Positions 6,752-13,909 of a DNA stretch of 16,854 nucleotides are shown piece after piece. Numbering within the stretch: position 1 is the first letter of the stretch; every line of letters starts with the position of its first letter. The position numbers and the translations under genes are program-made. The stretch is from Hyphomonadaceae bacterium (GTDB taxonomy: Bacteria > Pseudomonadota > Alphaproteobacteria > Caulobacterales > Aquidulcibacteraceae), in the NCBI GenBank assembly GCA_003526465.1, contig DPWD01000397.1:1-16854 (forward strand), given 5' to 3'. The notes beneath the pieces are model-generated. The model had not been told where the DNA came from, searched no databases, and saw only the letters and a list, made by a program, of their open reading frames with translations.

Positions 6752-9199
6752 TCAATATTGAATGCGTATGCGGCCATAGAGATAGCGACCGTTGACGCCA
6801 ACCGGTGAGAGGATGTCGTAGGGCAGGTTGCCGAAGAAGTTGATGTCGCTCGACGAGCGGTCGGGATACTCATCGAGGAGGTTTGCGCCCCCAAACGCGA
6901 TCGATGCGTGCGCATTCAGGTGATACTCGGCTTCGCCGTCCAATTGGTATTCCGTTCCGTATTCCTGCCGCGGCTCGAAGCCGCCGCCGAAATTGAAGAC
7001 GCGAACCGTGCTGTCGAGGCGGCTCAAACGGCTGCTTACGCGCCAGGTCTCGTTCGACCAGGCGGCCGACAAGATCAGTTTCGAGTTCGGCGCGGCCTCT
7101 TCGATGGTGTTGATCTCTTCAACACCGATAAGGGCAAAGCTCGGATCAAGTGCGGTCAGCGCCGCAGGCGTCGGCGCGAAGCGGGCGATGTCGGTGGTCG
7201 CGTAAGTGTAGGCGGCGGAGAGTTCGAGTTCGCCGCTGAACAATGGGCGCGCATAGCTTAGAACGATGTCGACGCCCTCGGTTTCAGTGTCGATGGCGTT
7301 GGTGAAGAAACGCACCGATTGAATATCGCCGCCGCCGGGCTCGGCCTGCACGAAGGCTTCAAAGGCTGGACCAAAGAAGCGGTCTGACAAGGTGATGCGG
7401 TCATCGACCTCGATGCGGAAGGCGTCGATCGTCAAGGTAAGATTGTCGGTGAGGCGTGCGGTGGCGCCGAGGCTAAAATTGACCGATGTCTCTGGGTTCA
7501 ACGCCTTGGCCCCGAGCGATTGGGCAATGGTGTTATCGACCGGCAGGGTGCGGGTGCGCACCAGCGTTCGGCCGACGCCGAAATTGAGCGTGGTGTCGGA
7601 GAAACCGATCTGCTGCAGCGCCGGCGCGCGAACACTGTTGGAGATGGCGCCGCGCAGACGGATATCGTCTGTCAGGCGGTAGAGCAGGGCGATCTTGCCA
7701 GTCGCCTCTTCGCCGAAATCGGAATAATCTTCGTAGCGCGCGGCTGCTTCGACAAAGAGCCGCTCCGTCAGGTCGGCGCCGAGTTCTCCATAAAAACTCC
7801 ATACATCGCGCTCGATGTCGGCTCCATCGTCAGGCGTGAGACCGGGCGCGCCTTGCGCTCCGATAGCCAGATCGAAGGGGCCCGCCTCATAGGAGGCAGG
7901 TTCGCCGCGTTCGCTCTCAAACGCTTCGTTACGGAACTCGGCGCCGAACGCCAGCGTCAGCGGGCCGTGGAAGAGGGGCGTGTCGAAGCTCCGCACAAGG
8001 TCTGCGTTGACGCTGGCCTGTTCGAAGGTGAAGGCGCCGGAGCGGAAGCGGGTGGGGCTGGCCGCGCCCAAGGACGCGTTGAGCGAGTTCTGCACGCCGT
8101 ACTCAAATTCGTTGCGCCCGAACGTTACGCTTGTGTCGAGTTCCCAGCCGCCGAGTTCGCTGCGCAGACCGGCCGTGAGTGAGAGGTCCTCATTGAATCC
8201 GAGCGATTCCGGCCGGAATCCTTGAGGATAAATTGCCGCTACATTGTCGAAGGAGTCTGGATAGCGAAAAAAGGTAATCCCGATGGTGTCGCGCTCGCCG
8301 TAGGTGCCGAAGCCATAGACCTCCCCGAAGGGAAAACGGCTCGCGGCGTTGAACCAAAGATTCCAATCTTCAACCTCAGGATCGCCTTCGGCGTAATTGC
8401 GCTGGCCGTGAAGCGCAAGATTGGCGGGCGTGGGTGCGACGAAGAACGGAATCTGATCGAAGCCCGCGCGGTTGGTGGCGTCGCGGGTTTCGAAATCGCC
8501 GCCAAAGCGCAAGAAGCCATCGCCAAGCGGCAGGCCCATGGAAGCATCGATGGTGAAGGTCTCGCCGTCGGTGATCGAGCGTCCGATCGGGTCAAGGTCG
8601 GTGACGTGGGCGCCATAGGTCGCCGCGAGTTCAGCGCCGCTGGCGCGATCATCGAGAATGACGTTGACGACGCCGGCGATGGCGTCCGAGCCGTATTGTG
8701 CGCCCGCGCCGTCACGCAGCACCTCGATGCGTCTGACGGCGCTCAAGGGGATGGTGTTGAAGTCGACCGCCGCGGCGCCGCGCCCAATCTTGGTTTCAGA
8801 GTTGACGATCGCCGATGTGTGGCGCCGGCGGCCATTGACCAGCACGAGCAATTGATCAGGACTTAAACCGCGCAATTGCCCGCCGCGTACGTGATCGGAA
8901 GAGCCGGAATTGGATTGGCGCGGGAAGTTGAACGAAGGGGTCAGCACCGCGAGCGCTTGACCAAGTTCGTCAGAAACCGCGCCTGAACGGCGTAGGTCTT
9001 CGCTGCTTAGCACATCAACAGGCACAGGACTTTCGGTAAGCGAGCGCGCCCGTCCGCGCGTGCCGGTGACGACGATGGTTTCGTCCTCTGCCTCGCTCGC
9101 CTGTGCATGAGCAGTTTCGAACGCGCCCTGCGCTGCAAACGTGGAAAGGCCCAGCGCCAGCACCAGAGCGGTGCGTGAGATTGAGTTGGCGAATTGCAT
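6752..9199 (-). CDS. TonB-dependent outer-membrane receptor
   Basis: The 815-residue protein has a Sec signal peptide with likely cleavage after Ala32 (AHA|QA), then a TonB-box-like ETIVVTGT at 40-47. The plug domain follows: SPVPVDVLSSEDL, LRGLSPDQLLVLVNGRRRH, and RIEVLRDGAGAQYGSDAIAGVVNVIL. A 22-strand-type barrel runs to the aromatic C-terminus (RIRIQY). Such receptors import metal complexes, cofactors or sugars using TonB energy. I saw no cysteines and no His-rich loop, so the sequence itself does not name the ligand. Its promoter matches the SigF motif exactly and faces the bufferin operon, which suggests a metal-linked role, possibly uptake of a metallophore or efflux-side metal balance. 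Ribosome-site spacing is poor (AGGA directly before the ATG). Confidence 0.93.
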   Translation of the reverse strand: MQFANSISRTALVLALGLSTFAAQGAFETAHAQASEAEDETIVVTGTRGRARSLTESPVPVDVLSSEDLRRSGAVSDELGQALAVLTPSFNFPRQSNSGSSDHVRGGQLRGLSPDQLLVLVNGRRRHTSAIVNSETKIGRGAAAVDFNTIPLSAVRRIEVLRDGAGAQYGSDAIAGVVNVILDDRASGAELAATYGAHVTDLDPIGRSITDGETFTIDASMGLPLGDGFLRFGGDFETRDATNRAGFDQIPFFVAPTPANLALHGQRNYAEGDPEVEDWNLWFNAASRFPFGEVYGFGTYGERDTIGITFFRYPDSFDNVAAIYPQGFRPESLGFNEDLSLTAGLRSELGGWELDTSVTFGRNEFEYGVQNSLNASLGAASPTRFRSGAFTFEQASVNADLVRSFDTPLFHGPLTLAFGAEFRNEAFESERGEPASYEAGPFDLAIGAQGAPGLTPDDGADIERDVWSFYGELGADLTERLFVEAAARYEDYSDFGEEATGKIALLYRLTDDIRLRGAISNSVRAPALQQIGFSDTTLNFGVGRTLVRTRTLPVDNTIAQSLGAKALNPETSVNFSLGATARLTDNLTLTIDAFRIEVDDRITLSDRFFGPAFEAFVQAEPGGGDIQSVRFFTNAIDTETEGVDIVLSYARPLFSGELELSAAYTYATTDIARFAPTPAALTALDPSFALIGVEEINTIEEAAPNSKLILSAAWSNETWRVSSRLSRLDSTVRVFNFGGGFEPRQEYGTEYQLDGEAEYHLNAHASIAFGGANLLDEYPDRSSSDINFFGNLPYDILSPVGVNGRYLYGRIRIQY

Positions 9200-9242
9200 T
9201 CCTGGGGTCCCCCGACTTCTGTCTTGACCGACAGGGGATGGC

Positions 9243-9268
9243 TTCGGGAGCTCATGTCAGGCGGTTAC
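9243..9268 (-). promoter_or_regulatory. SigF-type promoter for the TonB receptor
   Basis: On the minus strand, GTAACC (9268-9263) is followed by exactly 16 bases and CGAA (9246-9243). This equals the motif I recall for Caulobacter SigF. The predicted start lies near 9237, giving a leader of about 38 bases to the ATG at 9199. It is back to back with the bufA1 promoter; 46 bases separate the two -35 elements. Confidence 0.78.
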
Positions 9269-9314
9269 ATCGCTCGGAAAAATCAGGGTTCGCAGCGCAC
9301 GGCCGTATCGGGAT

Positions 9315-9340
9315 GTAACCGGTGAGGGGCGCCTCTCGAA
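9315..9340 (+). promoter_or_regulatory. SigF-type promoter for the bufferin operon
   Basis: GTAACC at 9315-9320, exactly 16 bases, then CGAA at 9337-9340. A start near 9346 would give a leader of about 50 bases to the ATG at 9397. That also excludes translation from the upstream in-frame codon at 9322. The spacer shares GG-N-GAGGG with the site at 12196. Confidence 0.82.
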
Positions 9341-9396
9341 GCCTGAAGCGAGCCATCGTTGAACCGGTTGCTCGCATTCAAATTCAGGAGAAGAAG

Positions 9397-9762
9397 ATGA
9401 TCCGCACCACCCCCATCGCCGCGGCGTTGTTCGTTGGCCTGTCGCTGGCGACGTCGCCGGCGGTCGCGAAGCCCAATAGCCAATTGTCCATTTCCGCCGA
9501 AGCCTCGGCCGAAGCGCGCGCGGCGTTCGCGTCATGGGTTCAGTCTGATCGCATCCAGGGTCGCCGCGAACAATGCTACGGCATCGCGCTTGCGGGTGAG
9601 AACGATTGCCGCGCGGGTGCGGGCACGACGTGCGCGGGCACCTCGACGGTGAATTTCCAGGGCAATGCCTGGACCTACGCGCCGGCCGGCACCTGCCAGC
9701 ACATCCAGACCCCGGCGGGCGCGGCCTCGCTCGAAGAGCTTGCACGCAACAACGCGCGCTAA
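9397..9762 (+). CDS. bufA1: Bufferin-type RiPP precursor (DUF2282), BufA1
   Basis: The 121-residue precursor has a Sec signal peptide (1-24, AVA|KP) and a DUF2282 core. Four cysteines lie at 60, 71, 79 and 100 in [30 protein letters not shown] and APAGTCQHI. In the bufferin family, a DUF692 enzyme and its DUF2063 partner convert core cysteines to thiooxazoles. As I recall, the two central cysteines of bufferin 1 are converted and the outer two form a disulfide. The mature peptide is exported and binds copper. The signal peptide fits periplasmic action. The ATG has CAGGAG six bases upstream and follows a SigF-type promoter. The modifying genes follow at once, as in the gig (gold-induced) clusters. 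Family and context are clear; metal binding here is inferred. Confidence 0.93.
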   Translation: MIRTTPIAAALFVGLSLATSPAVAKPNSQLSISAEASAEARAAFASWVQSDRIQGRREQCYGIALAGENDCRAGAGTTCAGTSTVNFQGNAWTYAPAGTCQHIQTPAGAASLEELARNNAR

Positions 9763-9780
9763 CGGAACGAGGATCGCGCG

Positions 9781-10635
9781 ATGATCCCTCTCGCCTCCCC
9801 ACCGCCTCTCCCCCAGCGGGCGGGCATCGGGCTCAAGCCCGATCATTATCGCGCGATCCTCGACAGCGCCGCCGAAGGGCTTTGGCTTGAGGCGCACCCG
9901 GAAAATTACATGGTTGACGGCGGTCCGCGCCTTGCCTGGCTTGAGGCATTGCGCGAGCGCCACCCGCTTTCATTTCACGGCGTCGGCGCTTCCCTGGGCG
10001 GACCCGATCCGATCGATTCCGATCATCTGGGGGCGCTGAAGTCGTTGATCGCGCGCTTCGAGCCGGCCGTGGTTTCCGAACATGTCGCCTGGTCGGCCGC
10101 TGGCGGGCGCTATTTTGCCGATCTTTTTCCATTGCCGCGCACTGACGAAGCCTTGTGTTGGCTCGCCGAGCGCATTGACGCGTTTCAGATGGCGCTCCGA
10201 CGTGCAATCCTGATTGAGAATCCGTCCGTCTATCTCCCGCTCAAATCGGAAATGGATGAACCGGATTTCCTGGTCGAACTCTGTAAACGCACAGGGTGCG
10301 GCCTCTTGCTTGACGTCAACAATGTTTTCGTCAGCGCCAACAATACCGGTTTCGACGCCGCCGCCTATATCGACGCTATCCCGGGTCATCTGGTCGGCGA
10401 AGTGCACTTGGCCGGTCATGAAGCGGACGCGCGCCGCGGCGCGAACCTTTTGATCGACACGCACGGCGCGCCGGTCGCGGAACCGGTCTGGGCGCTCTAC
10501 GAACGGCTGATCTCCCGCATTGGGTCGCGCCCGACCCTGATCGAGCGCGACGCCAATATTCCCGCTTTTGACACGCTCATGGCCGAGCGTGGCCGCGCCG
10601 ACCTCGCGCTTGCGCGTCAGCTGGAGGCGGCGTGA
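9781..10635 (+). CDS. bufB: DUF692/MNIO multinuclear iron oxidase, BufB
   Basis: The 284-residue TIM-barrel enzyme is of the MNIO (DUF692) family, which uses non-haem iron and oxygen to modify peptide cysteines. Visible family blocks are GIGLKPDHY (15-23), HPENYM (39-44), SFHGVG (64-69), SEH (99-101), IENPS (145-149), LLLDVNN (175-181), EVHLAGH (207-213), IDTHG (225-229) and IERDANIP (254-261). His66, His101, Glu146, Asp178, His209, Asp226, His228 and Glu255 are the likely metal-site residues by position in these blocks. ACGAGGA lies 7 bases before the ATG. It is 18 bases after the precursor gene and overlaps bufC by a TGATG junction. The expected job is thiooxazole formation on BufA1 in the cytoplasm before export. 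Confidence 0.94.
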   Translation: MIPLASPPPLPQRAGIGLKPDHYRAILDSAAEGLWLEAHPENYMVDGGPRLAWLEALRERHPLSFHGVGASLGGPDPIDSDHLGALKSLIARFEPAVVSEHVAWSAAGGRYFADLFPLPRTDEALCWLAERIDAFQMALRRAILIENPSVYLPLKSEMDEPDFLVELCKRTGCGLLLDVNNVFVSANNTGFDAAAYIDAIPGHLVGEVHLAGHEADARRGANLLIDTHGAPVAEPVWALYERLISRIGSRPTLIERDANIPAFDTLMAERGRADLALARQLEAA

Positions 10636-11420
10636 TGCTGTCTGGTTATTATCAAGCGTTTCTCGATGCCGTTGTCGGGACGGATCCGAGGATGCTTGGC
10701 GCTTATCTCGAGGATCGCGCCGCCGTTTCAAACGCGCTCGTTTATCGCAACACCACCTTTCGCGGGGCCGCAGACGCGCTCGCAACCGCATATCCGGCGG
10801 TCGCGCGGCTCGCGGGCGAGGTCTATTTCGAACATGTCGCCATCGCCTATGTCGAGGCCTCGCCCCCGCGGCAACGTTCTTTGGTCGGTTACGGCGAAGG
10901 CTTTGCGGACTTTCTGGAGGACGCGCCGGGCATTGCGGAAGCGCCTTATCTGCCCGACGCCGCGCGGCTCGATTCTGCCTGGCTGGCCGCTCATCGTGCG
11001 CCAAGCCAAGCCCCACTTGCGGCCGCCGATCTTGCGGCGCTCCGCCCCGAGCGGCTCGCTGAACTGGTCTTGAAGCTTCATCCCAGCGTGCGCCTGCTTG
11101 AACTGGGGTGGAACGTGCATGACGCCTGGAAGCACAACCGCGCCGACGCGCCGGCCAAGACCCACCAGGTCTTACCCGAACGCCAATACGTCATGCTGTG
11201 GCGCCCAGCTCATGAAGTCGAAACGCAAGTGCTGAGTGCGGCCGAGGCGCGGTTTTTCCAGACGCTGGCCTGCGGCGGCGCGCTCGGCGAAGCCGCTGAG
11301 GATGCGCTGGCCGTGTCGCAGGATTTCAATACGACCCTTGTCTTCGCCGGCGCGCTCGAAGCGGGCGCCTTCGCAGCCGAACAACCGGATTTGGATGGAA
11401 AGCGGGAGGAATGGTGGTGA
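10635..11420 (+). CDS. bufC: DUF2063 partner of the MNIO enzyme, BufC
   Basis: The 261-residue protein has the DUF2063 N-terminal domain, with ALVYRNTTFRGAADALATAYPAVARLAGEVYF at about 33-65 and PYLPDAARLDSAW near 103-115. A C-terminal domain follows from about 150 (VLKLHPSVRLLELGWNVHDAW). The family is labelled as a putative DNA-binding domain. In MNIO systems, however, such partners bind the precursor peptide and present it to the enzyme. The ATG at 10635 overlaps the bufB stop (TGATG); a GTG one codon earlier is also possible. Its own stop lies inside the start region of the next gene, so all four buf genes are coupled. Confidence 0.92.
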   Translation: MLSGYYQAFLDAVVGTDPRMLGAYLEDRAAVSNALVYRNTTFRGAADALATAYPAVARLAGEVYFEHVAIAYVEASPPRQRSLVGYGEGFADFLEDAPGIAEAPYLPDAARLDSAWLAAHRAPSQAPLAAADLAALRPERLAELVLKLHPSVRLLELGWNVHDAWKHNRADAPAKTHQVLPERQYVMLWRPAHEVETQVLSAAEARFFQTLACGGALGEAAEDALAVSQDFNTTLVFAGALEAGAFAAEQPDLDGKREEWW

Positions 11421-11899
11421 CCACATCAGCTTTGACGCCGGCCAAAGGACCGTTCGCCGCCGCGAAAGCGCTTTATGGACAAGCGGCGAAGGTGGCGGGG
11501 AAGTTGGATTGGCTTGCGCTTCTAGGCGCGCGCCTCTTGGTGGCGCGGGTCTTTCTGCTTTCAGGTCTGACCAAATGGGACGGTCTCACCATCCGGGAGG
11601 ACACGTTCTACTTGTTCGCGGACGAATACTTCGCGCGCTACGCGCTCCCTGCGCCGCTCATCAACGTTTTCGCTGTCGTGGCCTCCATTGCCGAAGTCAG
11701 CTTGCCAGTGCTCCTCATCCTCGGGCTTTTCACGCGCGGCGCTGCACTCGGGCTTTTGATCATGACGCTGACGATCCAAATCTTCGTCTATCCTGACGCT
11801 TGGTGGACTGTGCACGCGTGGTGGACGGCGGTGCTGTTGCTCATCGTTGTGAGCGGACCGGGCGCGGGCTCTCTCGACCGACGCCTGAAGCTCGATTGA
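11417..11899 (+). CDS. bufD: DoxX-family membrane protein, BufD
   Basis: The 160-residue protein has about four membrane helices. It starts after a short basic N-terminus, with LLVARVFLLSGLTKWDGL (the DoxX signature segment), then INVFAVVASIAEVSLPVLLILGLFTRGAALGLLIMTLTIQIFV and WWTAVLLLIVVSG. DoxX proteins commonly close buf/gig operons; their role is unsettled but redox- or quinone-linked. I chose GTG 11417, because GGAGG at 11405-11409 is 7 bases away and GTGA overlaps the bufC stop. ATG 11411 and GTG 11414 are in frame but too close to that ribosome site. The gene is in the bufferin operon and should share its SigF promoter. Confidence 0.85.
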   Translation: MTTSALTPAKGPFAAAKALYGQAAKVAGKLDWLALLGARLLVARVFLLSGLTKWDGLTIREDTFYLFADEYFARYALPAPLINVFAVVASIAEVSLPVLLILGLFTRGAALGLLIMTLTIQIFVYPDAWWTVHAWWTAVLLLIVVSGPGAGSLDRRLKLD

Positions 11900-11906
11900 C
11901 GTCCTC

Positions 11907-12182
11907 GTGTTCGAATCGCTCGACGCCGCCACAAAGCGGGATGACGAAGCGCCGCACGATGGCCGCGCTTGTGTCGCCGAGGCAAAGACCCCTGGCGGCC
12001 GGCGGGGCGACGTGCGCCGCGCGCTTTGGGTGGCGCTTGCCGTGGGCAGCCTTCTCAACCTCATCAATCAAGGCGAGGCGATCTTCGCAGAGGGGGAGTT
12101 CAATTGGGTGAAGGCGGCGTTGACCTATGTCGTGCCGTTTTTCGTCAGCCTGCATGGCGCAGCGCAGGCGCGGCGGCCATGA
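11907..12182 (+). CDS. Small NrtS-like membrane protein
   Basis: The 91-residue protein resembles NrtS, small nitrate/nitrite transport proteins first described in cyanobacteria. The match is in VALAVGSLLNLINQGEAIF and NWVKAALTYVVPFFVSLHGA, two membrane helices at about 39-56 and 66-85. Residues 1-35 are polar and look unrelated. The start is uncertain: GTG 11907 lacks a clear ribosome site, and GTG 12012 would keep just the two-helix part. It begins 7 bases after bufD and so probably sits at the tail of the bufferin operon. A nitrate role is not supported by context; a generic small transporter or assembly part is as likely. Confidence 0.7.
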   Translation: MFESLDAATKRDDEAPHDGRACVAEAKTPGGRRGDVRRALWVALAVGSLLNLINQGEAIFAEGEFNWVKAALTYVVPFFVSLHGAAQARRP

Positions 12183-12195
12183 ACGCTGGGCCGGC

Positions 12196-12221
12196 GTAAC
12201 CGGCGAGGGCGCAACCGCGAA
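12196..12221 (+). promoter_or_regulatory. SigF-type promoter for the DoxX/esterase/mtnP operon
   Basis: GTAACC at 12196-12201, exactly 16 bases, then CGAA at 12218-12221. A start near 12228 gives a leader of about 25 bases to the ATG at 12253. The first bases of its spacer (GGCGAGGG) closely match those of the bufA1 promoter (GGTGAGGG). A 5-bp inverted repeat (12190-12194/12200-12204) overlaps the -35 and is probably incidental. Confidence 0.78.
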
Positions 12222-12252
12222 GTCGATTTCGAGGACAGGGCGGAGACTGGTT

Positions 12253-12738
12253 ATGAATGCGCGCACAATCGCCGGATGGAGTCTCGCTCTGGGGCTCGCT
12301 GGGGCCTTCGTCTTCATGGTGGGGTTGCCCAAATTCATGGGCCCCGCCCCCAATCCGATCTTTGCGCTGATCGCTGGTCGCTCCGGGATCGATTTCTTCG
12401 AACCCTATGTGCGCTACGCCACGGGAGCGGGGGAGCTGACCGCGGCTGCGTTGTTGGTCTGGCCGGCAAGCCGGCGCCTCGGCGCGCTCCTGGCCGGCGC
12501 AATCAGCCTGGGCGCAATTGGCTTTCATCTTTCGCCTTGGCTCGGCATTCGCATTCCCGACATGGGCAGGGTGAGCGACTTGCTGCAGCAGGGAACGAGC
12601 GTCGCCGACATTGATGCTATGGGCTTGCCCACGGACGGCGGCGCGCTCTTCGCAACGGCGGTGGTGTTTCTCCTCGTCTCGATCGCCGTCTTCTTCTTGA
12701 GCGGCGAGCAGGCGCACAGAGCCAAGCAGACTTCATAA
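12253..12738 (+). CDS. DoxX-like four-helix membrane protein
   Basis: The 161-residue protein has about four membrane helices, with FVFMVGLPKFMG near 17-28 and FFEPYVRYATGAGELTAAALLVWP near 49-72. These match the K-F-x-G and Y-x-T-G-x-x-E positions of DoxX-like proteins. A soluble stretch (about 97-125) separates the last two helices. The ATG at 12253 follows GGCGGAG with about 7-base spacing; an open frame reaches back to 12127 but would run over the promoter. It is distinct from the DoxX protein of the bufferin operon. It is the first gene after a SigF-type promoter and 4 bases from the esterase gene, so it probably leads that five-gene operon. Confidence 0.78.
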   Translation: MNARTIAGWSLALGLAGAFVFMVGLPKFMGPAPNPIFALIAGRSGIDFFEPYVRYATGAGELTAAALLVWPASRRLGALLAGAISLGAIGFHLSPWLGIRIPDMGRVSDLLQQGTSVADIDAMGLPTDGGALFATAVVFLLVSIAVFFLSGEQAHRAKQTS

Positions 12739-12742
12739 AGTC

Positions 12743-13909
12743 ATGCCGCCCACATCCGCCAAGGCGCGGCCCAAAGCGGCCAGCGCCATCCATCCCATAC
12801 TCGTCTGGAACGAGACCACGGCCCAGTTTGCCCGTGAGGAGCTGCAACGGCGTGTCTACGGCCGGATTCCGCGGGTAGATTTGCAGATCGACGAAATCTC
12901 GCCGCTGACTGAGCCGCGCACAGAGATGAATGTCGAGCAATGGCGTCTGGTTTCGCCCAGTCGCGGCAAGGCCTTCGCTCTTGACGTGTTGCTTGTCTGG
13001 CCGCGGGTCGCGCCTCCTCGCGTGGTGCTGCTTGCACAGAAATTCCGGCACGCGGACGCGACGATCGGCGACTGCACGGCGGCGTTGCTCGGAAACGCAG
13101 GCGCGAAGGGCCTGCGCCTACGTCTGCGCGAATGGATTCTCGGCGCCCATATACATGCGCCGCCGTTTCACGACCTGATAGGCGCAGGTGTCGGCGTCGT
13201 GCTTTTCCATCCGGCTCAGCTTGTGCCTGATCATCCCGCGCACTCGGCGCCAATCATGGAGGCGATGTCGGATGGAATAGCAGCGCCTGATCGGGGAGGG
13301 GTGTTGGCTCATTGGGCGGGGATCACGAGCGCGTTGCGCGCGCACGTCTCCGAGCGCTTCAAGGCGACGCCGATCGTGGCTTGGGGCCATTCCCGACACG
13401 GCAAAGCAGCACTTCTAGCGACCGCCTTTGACGAAGGCTTCGCCGGCGCCGTCGCGCATCAGTCGGGCCGGTTTGGCGCATCGCTCACGCACGGCGCGCG
13501 CGGTGAATCGGTCCGCCAGATCGCGCGGGCTTTTCCGCACTGGTTTTGCCAGCGTTTTCAGGACGACCGCACGCAGCACTCAGGAGAGATAGATCAACAC
13601 CACCTGCTGGCGCTGATCGCACCGCGGCCGGTTCTGCTGGGCAACGCCACAAGCGATTTCTGGGCCGACCCAAAAGGCGCGGTGCGGGCGGCACTTGCGG
13701 CAAGCGCGGCTTATCGCGCGCTTGGTGCGGCGGGTCTTGCTGAGCGCCCTGGGATCGCGGGCGACATCGCGGTCTTCGAACGCGCAGGTTGGCACGGGAT
13801 CAATGCCGAGGATTGGCGCTGTTTTCTTAGTTTTCTCGACGCAAAATTCACGCCGTTGCAGAGCGGCGCCAGCGCCACGCTGCGCACTTTCGTTGCGAGC
13901 GGCGCATGA
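12743..13909 (+). CDS. CE15-like alpha/beta-hydrolase, apparently cytosolic
   Basis: The 388-residue serine hydrolase resembles glucuronoyl esterases (CE15) and related acetyl-esterase-like proteins. Ser217 lies in WGHSRHGKAALLA, and His351 in GWHGINAEDWRCFLSFLD. Other CE15-like blocks are HQSGRFGASLTH, FPHWFCQRF, and DQHHLLALIAPRPVLLGNATSDFWADPKG. CE15 enzymes are normally secreted and carry GCSRGGK or GHSRGGK, whereas here the N-terminus (MPPTSAKARPKAAS) has no signal peptide and the third motif position is His219. A role in plant cell-wall breakdown is therefore unlikely. The substrate is unknown, and context with the next genes suggests a small-molecule ester. The start is 4 bases after the previous stop, and the stop overlaps the next start (ATGA). 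Confidence 0.8.
   Translation: MPPTSAKARPKAASAIHPILVWNETTAQFAREELQRRVYGRIPRVDLQIDEISPLTEPRTEMNVEQWRLVSPSRGKAFALDVLLVWPRVAPPRVVLLAQKFRHADATIGDCTAALLGNAGAKGLRLRLREWILGAHIHAPPFHDLIGAGVGVVLFHPAQLVPDHPAHSAPIMEAMSDGIAAPDRGGVLAHWAGITSALRAHVSERFKATPIVAWGHSRHGKAALLATAFDEGFAGAVAHQSGRFGASLTHGARGESVRQIARAFPHWFCQRFQDDRTQHSGEIDQHHLLALIAPRPVLLGNATSDFWADPKGAVRAALAASAAYRALGAAGLAERPGIAGDIAVFERAGWHGINAEDWRCFLSFLDAKFTPLQSGASATLRTFVASGA

Larger units (their letters stand above)
9200..9396. promoter_or_regulatory. Divergent regulatory region between TonB receptor and bufA1
   Basis: This 197-base gap holds two back-to-back SigF-type promoters and both leaders. The 46 bases between the two -35 elements show no clear dyad or other operator that I can see, so the sigma factor alone may set expression. 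Confidence 0.7.

Noticed and set aside
8205..8220. Perfect 16-bp palindrome GATTCCGGCCGGAATC
   Set aside because: It lies well inside the TonB receptor coding region, far from any start, and is explained by GC-rich codons. No second copy was seen.
9970..11016. Long minus-strand open frame (348 codons) opposite bufB and bufC
   Set aside because: Arg/Ala/Gly-rich translation with no domain; it lies opposite two clear family genes and is a GC-rich shadow.
12190..12204. GCCGG/CCGGC inverted repeat as a terminator after the bufferin operon
   Set aside because: Only a 5-bp stem, no T-tract, and it overlaps the -35 of the SigF-type promoter.
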